Under the pieces are notes generated by a model. It was not told where the DNA came from. It searched no databases and saw nothing but the letters and a program-made list of their open reading frames with translations. Source: CAYNFH01 sp964396385 (lineage in GTDB: Bacteria; Armatimonadota; Chthonomonadetes; Chthonomonadales; CAJBBX01). Taken from it: 28,289 nt of DNA. Position numbers and translations under genes: made by a program. Position 1 is the first letter of the stretch. Each line of letters begins with the position of its first letter. Where the stretch lies: NCBI GenBank assembly GCA_964396385.1, contig CAYNFH010000060.1, positions 1-28,289 on the forward strand, read 5' to 3'. Positions 1-7,084 of the stretch are shown in pieces.

Positions 1-62
1 CCTGCAATAGTAGCTACTAATCTGAAACAGACTCAGGAGCCTCACCCTCCCGTTCATGTCAC

Positions 63-84
63 CGTTACGGCGTACTGCCTAACG
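63..84 (-). terminator. possible hairpin after the stalk-domain gene
   Basis: A short imperfect inverted repeat (CGTTA-c-GGC, loop gtact, GCC-TAACG) lies 17 bases beyond the stop codon of the minus-strand gene. No T-run follows it on the minus strand, so its role as a terminator is only a guess from position. I see nothing else in bases 1-100. Confidence 0.25.
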
Positions 85-100
85 AAACAATCTCGGACCG

Positions 101-1384
101 CTACTCGCGAACGCTCTCGTGGGTGGTGATGACCACGGTGCGGGTCGGCGCGTCCCAGTAGGCGGATCCGCCTACCGCCATCGCCGCGAACTGCATCGGC
201 ACGAACAGCGAGCCGTTTCGCAGCTCCGCGCTGGAATCCAGCCGGCGGCGCTCGCCGTTCACGATGGCGATGCGGCTGCCCACCGCCAGGCGGATCCCAC
301 CGTGCCGCGCCCGGATGACCTGGCTGCCCGGGTCGTACGTGTAGTCGAACTCACCGGCCTGGGCAAAGGCGCGCAGCGGGATCATCGGGATGCTTCCCCG
401 CATGTACGGCTTCACCGTTCCGAAGCTCACGTTTCGGTCGTCGATCATCACACCGATATCGTGGACCACCGGCTCCGCTCCGGGATTCTCCGACTCGCCC
501 TGATAGAAGCGATCATCCTTCGGGGCCGTCTCACTGTCCACGCGCTGGTGGTCGAGGTCCTCGTTGTACCGGTCGATCCGGTCGCCCTTGAAGCCGCTGT
601 CGTCGAAGGCGTAGCGCGCGTCATCCGGCGAGCGATGGTAGGCGCGGTCGCCGTAAAAGGCGATCTGCCGGTCCATCCTCACCCCGAATTCCGAGCCGGC
701 CTTCAGGTTCACGTCCCCGGGCTTCTGCTTGCTCAGCTCGTTGTACAGGTAGCCCGCGCCCGCGCCGAGCAGCACGCTCGCGATGGTGTTCTGGCGCGTG
801 ATCGCTCCTATAATGAGCCCGGCGCCCGCGCCGATGCCGATGAACTTGGCGCGGTCCTTGCTCTTGTCCTTCGTCGCCACCAGGTAGCCGGAAGAGCTCC
901 GGCGGCAGCTCTTGTTGTCCAGGGAGACCACGCTAGCCTCCAGGGAGCGGGAGTCGCCGTTCGGGAAGACCACCCGGCGAAAGTCCAGGTCCAGCACGCC
1001 CGGTTTATCGTCGATGGCCGGAAGAGCTTCCCGCACCACTCCCTCCACCTTGGTGCCGCGCGGCATGCCGGCGTCATTGCGGCCGTAGATCACGGTGGCC
1101 GAGAACCGGTCGCCCGGGCGGCTGGTCTTGCTGCTGAGAGACGTTTCCAGCCGGACGGGGACAACGGCGCCATCGGGCAGGTCGATCTCGTGTCGCTCCA
1201 CGGCGGGAGCGGGGGGTGGGGGGGCATCGGGCAGGGGCGGCGCCTGCGCCAGGGTCAGTCCGCTGCTTATGACAAGCAGCGCGGAAGCCGCGGCCAGCGA
1301 GGCCCGTACACGCATACCACGCGGATTCAACAGACTCCCCCAGAATTGGGGGCCGGGGGGCTGAGGCAATACGTCAATGCACAT
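101..1384 (-). CDS. exported protein with glycine-zipper segment and copper-amine-oxidase-like stalk domain
   Basis: The product has 427 residues. The start at 1384 is chosen because AGGAGGGA lies just upstream; an inner ATG at 1315 has no ribosome site but begins the compact signal peptide (hydrophobic core about residues 28-46, ending LTLAQA). A proline-rich spacer (about 49-61) precedes a beta-type domain (about 63-155) starting near VPVRLETSLSSK. Residues 181-212 form two Gly/Ala-rich stretches (GIGAGAGLIIG and LLGAGAGYLY), which look like a glycine zipper. An Asp/Arg-rich linker follows. The C-terminus (about 307-420, with MIPLRAFAQAGEF, NGERRRLD and a final WDAPTRTVVI strand) fits the copper amine oxidase N-terminal-like 'stalk' domain, known from envelope proteins of Firmicutes and Armatimonadota. 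It is divergent from the HAF gene at 1677. A role in cell-surface attachment is inferred; no enzyme motif is seen. Confidence 0.85.
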   Translation of the reverse strand: MCIDVLPQPPGPQFWGSLLNPRGMRVRASLAAASALLVISSGLTLAQAPPLPDAPPPPAPAVERHEIDLPDGAVVPVRLETSLSSKTSRPGDRFSATVIYGRNDAGMPRGTKVEGVVREALPAIDDKPGVLDLDFRRVVFPNGDSRSLEASVVSLDNKSCRRSSSGYLVATKDKSKDRAKFIGIGAGAGLIIGAITRQNTIASVLLGAGAGYLYNELSKQKPGDVNLKAGSEFGVRMDRQIAFYGDRAYHRSPDDARYAFDDSGFKGDRIDRYNEDLDHQRVDSETAPKDDRFYQGESENPGAEPVVHDIGVMIDDRNVSFGTVKPYMRGSIPMIPLRAFAQAGEFDYTYDPGSQVIRARHGGIRLAVGSRIAIVNGERRRLDSSAELRNGSLFVPMQFAAMAVGGSAYWDAPTRTVVITTHESVRE

Positions 1385-1676
1385 GTTACTTCCCTCCTCG
1401 CACCAGTAAACGACGCGCCACAAGCGTCGTGACCGAGGGCGCGATGACGGTACTCTGCTATTGTAACTCATGCGGCCGGGCGTCGAGTTCCGTGCTGAAC
1501 AGCGACGCCATACCGGGGTAGTCGGATGACGTGTCGATAGGGCGGATCGTAAACTGCATGTGGAGGTAGACTCGTGTTGCGGCCCGCCCATTTCAGAACC
1601 TGCTCAGAGCAGGACAGGGGCGGCCCCAAGAAAGGTTCGTGCCCCTCGGCGGCCGGACCGGTACGGAGAGTAATCC
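1385..1676. other. divergent intergenic region, structured and GC-rich
   Basis: This 292-bp spacer must hold promoters for both flanking genes. On the minus strand a TACAAT-like hexamer lies near 1458-1464, without a convincing -35 partner. On the plus side it contains the palindrome at 1599-1613 and a GC-rich leader with GGGGC/GCCCC complementarity before the GGAG ribosome site of the gene at 1677. I see no protein-coding gene in it. Confidence 0.4.
1599..1613. promoter_or_regulatory. perfect 15-bp palindrome CCTGCTCAGAGCAGG
   Basis: Two 7-bp arms (CCTGCTC and GAGCAGG) surround a central A, 64 bases before the start codon at 1677. The form suits a dimeric regulator's operator or a short RNA hairpin. 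No regulator gene is nearby, so the function is unknown. Confidence 0.35.
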
Positions 1677-3536
1677 ATGCAGATCACTCATCGTCCGCTG
1701 CTGCGCGCGGCGGCGATACTCTTGCTCGTGGCGTTCCCGGGCGCCTGCCTCGCGCAGGGCTACCTGCTCCAGGACCTGGGCGTCATTAGCTCTGGCTCCA
1801 GCGTCGGCAACGCCATCAACGCGTCCGGACAGGTTACCGGCCAGAGTGGAAGCCACGCCTTCCTGTTCAACGGTACCAAAATGCTGGATCTCGGCACCTT
1901 GGGCGGGAGCAGCAGCCAGGGCCACGGCATCAACACGGCCGGCCGCGTCACCGGCTGGTCCGGCACAGCCCTCAACGCTACACACGCCTTTGTCTACACC
2001 GGAACAGGCTTGACCGACCTAGGCACCCTGGGCGGCACCAACAGCTATGGCCAAGCCATCAACGACAGCGGGTACGTGGCCGGCTCCTCCGATATCAGTG
2101 GCGACACGGCCCAGCACGCTTTCCTTTATAATCCGAGCACCGGTTTCATGCAGAACCTGGCGACGCTCGGAGGTATGAACAGCCACGGATACGCTATCAA
2201 CTCCGGCAACAACGTGGCCGGGGACTCTCAACCCGCGGGAACCTCCAACTATCACGGCGCCCTCTTCTCCGCCCAGGTCAAGCAGGACCTCGGCACGCTG
2301 GGAGGCTCCAGCAGCCACGCCACCGATATCAACGACAACAACCAGGTCGTGGGCTACTCGAAGCTCACCGGCGATGGCAACGAGCACGCCTTCCTCTTCT
2401 CCAATAACACTCGTTATGACCTGAGCACCTTCGACGGCGGTGGGGACAGCCACGCGTTCGGTATCAACAACCGGGGCTGGATAGTTGGCTCGTCGTCGGA
2501 TTCGAGCAACACGAATAGCGAGCGCGCCTGCGTGTGGGATTACCTCCTCCACATCCACGACCTGGCATCCCTGGTGGCGCCTGGCGGGACGCTCAGCCTG
2601 CCGAATGCGGCACAGATAAACGACAGCGGCCAGATCTGCGGCACCATGAACGTAACCGGCGGCACCCACGCCTTCCTGCTCACGCCAGTCCGCCCGCACG
2701 TGCTCTGGAGCAACAACGCCAACAGCCAGATCTCCCGCTGGAGCATCACCCAGCCCGGTGTGCTCACGTACGCTAACTACGGCCCCTACCCCGGCTGGCA
2801 GGCTATCTCCATCGCCACCGGCGGATCGGACGGCAAGCCGCGCATCCTCTGGCGCAATGTGGACGGGCGCATCTCCCTCTGGACCGTGAACCTGGACGGC
2901 TCCTTCACCACCGACGACTACGGCCCATATCCCGGCTGGCAGGCACAGCAGGTGGTGGTGGGCGCCGATAGCAAGTCGCGCGTGCTGTGGGTCCACACCG
3001 CGGACAATTCCATCTCGCTCTGGACCATCAACGCTCCCGGCAGCTTTGCCTACGACGACTACGGTCCGTTTCCCGGCTGGGCCGCCAAAAGGATCGGGAT
3101 CGGCCCGGACAATCTCCCGCGAGTCCTGTGGGTCTACCAGAACACCCAGAAGATTTCCTTCTGGACCATCACCGCCCCGGGCAAGTTCACCGTCAACGAT
3201 TACGGACCTTTTCCTGGCTGGACCGCTAACGCCCTCGCGATAGGCGGAGACGGCAAACCGCGAATCCTGTGGGTGCGCAGCGTGGACGAGAAGATTTCTC
3301 TCTGGACCGTCAAATCCGATGGGAGTTTCACCACGGACGACTACGGGCCGTTCTCCGGCTGGATCCCGCTGGAGCTGGCGGTTGGCTACGACAACCAGCC
3401 GCGCGTCCTGTGGCAGAACACAGGGACCCTCCAGTACTCGCTCTGGAGCATCTACGCTCCCGGCGCGCTCACGTATGAGAACTACGGCCCCATCAGCGGC
3501 TGGACCCCGGTGGGGATGACAGGCGGCATTGAGTGA
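1677..3536 (+). CDS. exported HAF-repeat protein with six-unit C-terminal WxxSLW/YGPxxGW repeat domain
   Basis: The 619-residue product starts at an ATG preceded by GGAGAG. A signal peptide ends near residue 27 (GACLAQ). Residues about 28-330 hold seven units of the HAF type (probable extracellular repeat, HAF family): each has a D-L-G-T-L-GG core, then an INxxGxVxG strand, and usually ends in HAF. From about residue 337 to the end come six units of about 46-47 residues, each with PR-[VI]-LW, ISLW or similar, then YGP-[YF]-x-GW. The regular spacing suggests two beta-propeller-like modules in one chain. I do not recognise a named family for the C-terminal repeat. No catalytic motif or surface anchor is visible, so it is probably released or loosely surface-bound. 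Its stop codon lies inside an 8-bp tandem repeat. Confidence 0.9.
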   Translation: MQITHRPLLRAAAILLLVAFPGACLAQGYLLQDLGVISSGSSVGNAINASGQVTGQSGSHAFLFNGTKMLDLGTLGGSSSQGHGINTAGRVTGWSGTALNATHAFVYTGTGLTDLGTLGGTNSYGQAINDSGYVAGSSDISGDTAQHAFLYNPSTGFMQNLATLGGMNSHGYAINSGNNVAGDSQPAGTSNYHGALFSAQVKQDLGTLGGSSSHATDINDNNQVVGYSKLTGDGNEHAFLFSNNTRYDLSTFDGGGDSHAFGINNRGWIVGSSSDSSNTNSERACVWDYLLHIHDLASLVAPGGTLSLPNAAQINDSGQICGTMNVTGGTHAFLLTPVRPHVLWSNNANSQISRWSITQPGVLTYANYGPYPGWQAISIATGGSDGKPRILWRNVDGRISLWTVNLDGSFTTDDYGPYPGWQAQQVVVGADSKSRVLWVHTADNSISLWTINAPGSFAYDDYGPFPGWAAKRIGIGPDNLPRVLWVYQNTQKISFWTITAPGKFTVNDYGPFPGWTANALAIGGDGKPRILWVRSVDEKISLWTVKSDGSFTTDDYGPFSGWIPLELAVGYDNQPRVLWQNTGTLQYSLWSIYAPGALTYENYGPISGWTPVGMTGGIE

Positions 3537-3564
3537 CAGGGTGACCTGGTGACCTGGTGACTAG
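3533..3564 (+). repeat. four 8-bp tandem units (GTGACCTG type) spanning the stop codon
   Basis: The units are GTGACAGG, GTGACCTG, GTGACCTG and GTGACTAG. The array starts at the last coding bases of the HAF gene and includes its TGA. It is a short microsatellite-like array; no function is evident. Confidence 0.7.
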
Positions 3565-3651
3565 GGGAGGCTCTCTTCCAGTGGCATGCTGTGTGCATCC
3601 CGCATTCTTACCTGTTGCTATTGTCTGCTGTACGAGGAGGAGACTGATTCC

Positions 3652-5304
3652 ATGAAGCGCACCTGTTCTCGGTTCTCCGTTCTTGCGTCCCTGCTGGTCT
3701 GGGCCATACGTGCCGGATCCCAGACCGCCGTGCTCACCTACCACAACGACAATGCCCGCACCGGCCTGAACGCGACGGAGACCACGCTCACGGTATCCAA
3801 CGTCAATGCCGCCCAGTTCGGCAAGCTCTTCTCTCAGCCCGTTGACGGCCAGATCTACGCGCAGCCGCTGGTGGTGCCGGGTGTCTCCATCCCCGGCCAG
3901 GGCGTACACAACTTCGTCATCGTTGCGACGGAGAACAACAGCGTCTACGCCTTCGACGCGAACAGCGCATCCGGCGCCAACGGCACGCCGCTCTGGCAGG
4001 CCAACCTGGGTACAGCCGCGCTCAGCTCTCACTTTCACGACTACAAGAACCAGGCGGACGGAATGTACCACGATCTGGTCCCGGAGATGGGCATAACAGG
4101 CACGCCGGTAATCGATCCGACCTCCAACACGCTCTATGTTGTGGCGTTTACGGAGGATACGCTCCAGGCCCAGGCTGTCTCCTACGTCTACCACCAGTGG
4201 CTGCACGCCCTCGACGTGGCCACTGGCGCCGAGCGGCCGGGCAGTCCTGTGGAGATACTGGGGCAGGTGCCGGGGTTCGGCTACGACAGCGTCGCCGGCG
4301 CCATCCCGTTCCGTCCCGGTCAGCAGCTACAGCGGCCGGGACTGGCGCTCTGGAACGGCATCGTCTACATCGCCTTCGCTTCCCACGCGGATGCGGACCC
4401 GTATCACGGCTGGCTGATGGGATACAACGGCGTGACGCTGAACCAGGTGGCCACCTACTGCACCACGGCCAACGGCAGCGAGGCCGGCATCTGGATGAGC
4501 GGCGCGGCGCCTGCTCTTGGCGGCTCCGGGCATATCTACCTGGCGACGGCCAACGACGACTTCGGCTCCTTCAATCCCTCCGCCGGCAACTACTCGGAGA
4601 GCTTCCTGAAGCTCTCGACGGACTCCGGCCTGACGCTGGTGGACTACTTTACGCCTTACAACTGGTCCAACTTGGATGCTACGGACGCGGACTTAGGGTC
4701 GGGCGGCGTGGTGGTGCTTCCCGATTCAGTGGGCAGCGCCGCCAACCCGAACCTGCTTGTGGGGGCCGGTAAGCAGGGGACCATCTATCTCTTGAGCAGG
4801 GACAACCTGGGCCAGTTCCACCCTGACGGCGACTACGTGGTCCAGACGCTACCGGGCGCCATCACCATGGCGTTCTGCACGCCCGCATTCTTCTACGACC
4901 GGATTTTCTACTGCGGAAATGGGGACGTAATGAAGGCGTTCGAGTTCGCCAATGGCCAGTTTTACCCTCCGTATGCCATGGACTTTACGGACTGGAGCCA
5001 TCCCTTCGACTATCCCGGCGCTACGCCCAGCGTCTCCGCCAACGGGACCGGCGACCCATATAACGGGATCGTCTGGATCATTGAGAACGTGAGCGGCAGC
5101 CAGACGGACCACAGCCAGCCCGGCAAGGCGGTGCTGCACGCGTATAGAACGTCCGATCTTTCCACCGAGCTGTACAACAGCAGCCAGGCGCCCAATGGCC
5201 GGGACGACCCGGGCAATTACGTGAAGTTCTCCGTCCCCACCATCGCCAACGGCCACGTCTACGTGGGCACTGCCAACAGCCTCGTCGTCTACGGCCTGCT
5301 ATAG
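3652..5304 (+). CDS. exported PQQ-repeat-type beta-propeller protein (first of two paralogues)
   Basis: The start at 3652 is preceded by GAGGAGGAG; a reading frame open from 3586 has no ribosome site. The 550-residue product has a signal peptide (residues 1 to about 23). The mature protein begins with TYHNDNARTGLN, a hallmark of a large group of secreted propeller proteins in Acidobacteria and relatives annotated as pyrroloquinoline-quinone repeat proteins. Strands such as VIVATENNSVYAFDAN, GTIYLLSRDNLG and a final VYVGTANSLVVYGL are typical PQQ-type propeller blades. I see no CxxCH haem site and no clear quinone ligand set, so dehydrogenase activity is not supported. It is closely related along its whole length to the minus-strand gene at 23512-25194. 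It ends 18 bp from the convergent hydrolase gene. Confidence 0.9.
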   Translation: MKRTCSRFSVLASLLVWAIRAGSQTAVLTYHNDNARTGLNATETTLTVSNVNAAQFGKLFSQPVDGQIYAQPLVVPGVSIPGQGVHNFVIVATENNSVYAFDANSASGANGTPLWQANLGTAALSSHFHDYKNQADGMYHDLVPEMGITGTPVIDPTSNTLYVVAFTEDTLQAQAVSYVYHQWLHALDVATGAERPGSPVEILGQVPGFGYDSVAGAIPFRPGQQLQRPGLALWNGIVYIAFASHADADPYHGWLMGYNGVTLNQVATYCTTANGSEAGIWMSGAAPALGGSGHIYLATANDDFGSFNPSAGNYSESFLKLSTDSGLTLVDYFTPYNWSNLDATDADLGSGGVVVLPDSVGSAANPNLLVGAGKQGTIYLLSRDNLGQFHPDGDYVVQTLPGAITMAFCTPAFFYDRIFYCGNGDVMKAFEFANGQFYPPYAMDFTDWSHPFDYPGATPSVSANGTGDPYNGIVWIIENVSGSQTDHSQPGKAVLHAYRTSDLSTELYNSSQAPNGRDDPGNYVKFSVPTIANGHVYVGTANSLVVYGLL

Positions 5305-5313
5305 TGACCGCTG

Positions 5314-5335
5314 CCTGTCAGGTCAGTAGGACAGG
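5314..5335. terminator. weak hairpin between convergent genes
   Basis: CCTGTC (5314-5319) and GACAGG (5330-5335) can pair around a 10-base loop in the 18-bp gap and into the end of the hydrolase gene. No T-run follows on either strand, so a bidirectional terminator is only possible. Confidence 0.25.
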
Positions 5336-6801
5336 ACGCCGTTTACCGGATCCCACGTGAGGTAGTGGCCGGACTCGAAGTCCTGGCGGGTGCCTGCGCC
5401 GAAGGCGTATTCGTTGTCCTGCGGGGCGCCGAAAAAGCCGATGCCGCCATGGGCGAGATAGAAGTCCCACAGGCCATGTACGTCATTGACTTCAAAGGTT
5501 CCCCAGACCGAAGCCATGATGCACAGCCGGCCGTCCGCGCCGCCATCGCAGTCCTGAACCTCCGCCGAGTAGCCGGCATCGGACCAGGTGTGCGCCCACG
5601 GGCTCCCGCCGTTGTCGTAGGGGTTCCCCAGGACGGGTTGCCCCAGCCCGTAGTAGTAGCTCTGGACGTCCGGATTGGTGGTGCCGTCGGCGTAAACACC
5701 CTCGTAGGTGGACAGCCACTGGAAATCCGGATAAGACAGCTTGGGGTTGCCCGCGGAGTCCAGCACGCCATAGTACAGGCCGGCAGCCGGATTATCCTTC
5801 CACTGGAACCAGATGCCCAGCCGCACGTACGGAGTGGCCTGGATGGTCTGGAACGCGGTCACGAGGTTGGCGTCCTGTGTCGATTGGTCTACCTGCCGCG
5901 TGCTCCAGCCGAACTCGGTGATATAGGACGCTTTTGACGTTGCCAGTCCCTCGTACCTGGTGTAGGCCGAGCGGACCCAGTCTTCATACTGCTGGAAGTT
6001 GGCAGAGCTGGTTAGCTGGCCCGTATCTATGTAGATGTGCTGCCCCACTCCATCCAGAGGGTAGGCGCCGTACTGAGCCATGACCGACGCGAAGGAGCCC
6101 ACGCGGTTGATGCCCACGTTATACGTGTCGTCTACGTACTGGGCGCCCGCGTTCCTGTAGCTGTAGATGCCGCCGATGCTGTGGCCCAAAACACCTCCAA
6201 AGAAGAGGGTGACGTCGTTGATATGGTTCGTCTGGTGCACGGCGACCCAGCTCCGGCTGAGCATCCAGCTATAGTTGGAGGGGTAGAGAAAGGTGCCTCC
6301 GACGAAGACGCCCGGGGAAGGGCTGCTGGTCCATGCGTTCGGCTCGTTCCAGATCTCATACAGCTTCACCCGGCCATGAAAATGCTGGACGATCGGCGCC
6401 ACGGCGCTGGCCGCGAAGCCATCCACGTAGGCGTTATCGCCGCTGCCGCCGGTATTCTCGTAGTTGTTGGCGCACCAGTCGGACTGTGAGCCGGGCCAGG
6501 ATCCGCCGTCTATGAGGAGCAGTACCTGGAGCCCGGCCGCCCGGCAGTTGTTTACCGCCGTGTCGTAGTAACCCAGCATCGCCGGATCCCAGCTCGTGTG
6601 GCCGGGGATGAGACGCATCTCTATCCGTATCCAGCCGGCTTCGCCCTGGCTTATCTGGGCGCACACGGCCGGCGTGAGGAACGTATTCCCGTTGTTGTCG
6701 ATGGCCCAGCCGTTGTCCACCCCCATGGGCCCGGATGCGGCGGCGCTTCCGGCTGCGCCTGCCATCACAGCGAGTACTGCCAGAAAAGCCGGCGGCTTCA
6801 T
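5323..6801 (-). CDS. exported clan GH-A glycoside hydrolase with LGFP-like C-terminal tail
   Basis: The 492-residue product starts at the ATG at 6801, with AGAGGA 11 bases upstream; an upstream TTG at 6840 is less likely. The signal peptide ends near ASGP, about residue 23-25. The core is a TIM-barrel-type glycosidase: EIWNEPN places a likely acid/base Glu at residue 153, and ITEFGWST places a likely nucleophile Glu at 296, followed by GIWFQWKD. This arrangement is that of clan GH-A (families such as GH5 and GH39). I cannot fix the family or substrate; a plant or microbial beta-glycan is plausible. After about residue 390 a separate region ends in GFFGAPQDNEY, RQDFESG and LTWDP, which matches the LGFP repeat pattern seen in wall-associated proteins. 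It converges on the propeller gene at 3652-5304 and is divergent from the GloVer gene at 7085. Confidence 0.85.
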   Translation of the reverse strand: MKPPAFLAVLAVMAGAAGSAAASGPMGVDNGWAIDNNGNTFLTPAVCAQISQGEAGWIRIEMRLIPGHTSWDPAMLGYYDTAVNNCRAAGLQVLLLIDGGSWPGSQSDWCANNYENTGGSGDNAYVDGFAASAVAPIVQHFHGRVKLYEIWNEPNAWTSSPSPGVFVGGTFLYPSNYSWMLSRSWVAVHQTNHINDVTLFFGGVLGHSIGGIYSYRNAGAQYVDDTYNVGINRVGSFASVMAQYGAYPLDGVGQHIYIDTGQLTSSANFQQYEDWVRSAYTRYEGLATSKASYITEFGWSTRQVDQSTQDANLVTAFQTIQATPYVRLGIWFQWKDNPAAGLYYGVLDSAGNPKLSYPDFQWLSTYEGVYADGTTNPDVQSYYYGLGQPVLGNPYDNGGSPWAHTWSDAGYSAEVQDCDGGADGRLCIMASVWGTFEVNDVHGLWDFYLAHGGIGFFGAPQDNEYAFGAGTRQDFESGHYLTWDPVNGVLSY

Positions 6802-6876
6802 TCTAGAGCGGTTCCTCTCTACTGTCGTAGGGGCAATCAATGTCCCACCTGCCGTACAGTTTGCCGGTTGACCATC

Positions 6877-6886
6877 GATTCCTTCC
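6877..6886 (-). promoter_or_regulatory. GGAAGGAATC box upstream of the glycoside hydrolase gene
   Basis: Read on the minus strand, GGAAGGAATC occurs 76-86 bases before the start at 6801. It resembles the GGAGGAATC box found before three other genes here, but the GTATT partner is not clear (a GTAC lies about 20 bases on). It may be a degenerate copy or chance. Confidence 0.25.
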
Positions 6887-6930
6887 AGCGAACTCGTGTG
6901 AAGGCCCGCCCGGGATAGAGCTGCGCGCGC

Positions 6931-6990
6931 GAAGGAGGAATCTTTGCGTGTTGCGGGAAGTTACCGTCTACTACGTTTTCCGGCCGTATT
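6931..6990 (+). promoter_or_regulatory. shared upstream element, copy 1 (GAAGGAGGAATC ... CCGTATT)
   Basis: GAAGGAGGAATC begins at 6931 and GTATT ends at 6990, 95 bases before the GloVer A start. The same two blocks, separated by exactly the same 48-base column count and with about two thirds of positions identical, occur before the HAF-type gene at 11107. A short frame opening with GTG at 6948 has AAGGAGG upstream, but the related copy lacks a start codon, so a leader peptide is not supported. This could be a promoter region or a structured 5' leader. Confidence 0.4.
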
Positions 6991-7084
6991 CCCGAGCGTA
7001 AGCCAACACCAGCAGGGAATGCCGTCACCCCTCTGATCCCGGCCTCCACGCGCGGACTCACCTCTCGAAAGGAGAGCACTATTC

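Noticed and set aside
119..1432. Long plus-strand open frame opposite the stalk-domain gene
   Set aside because: It is an antisense shadow in high-GC DNA: Arg/His/Ala-rich, without a ribosome site or signal peptide, while the minus-strand frame has a signal peptide and a recognisable domain.
3652..5304. Quinoprotein dehydrogenase function for the PQQ-type proteins
   Set aside because: The blades look PQQ-like, but no cytochrome site or clear cofactor ligand set is visible, so only the fold is claimed.
6948..7001. 17-codon leader peptide starting with GTG before GloVer A
   Set aside because: It has a good ribosome site, but the aligned copy at 10951 has no start codon and stops earlier, so coding conservation is not shown.
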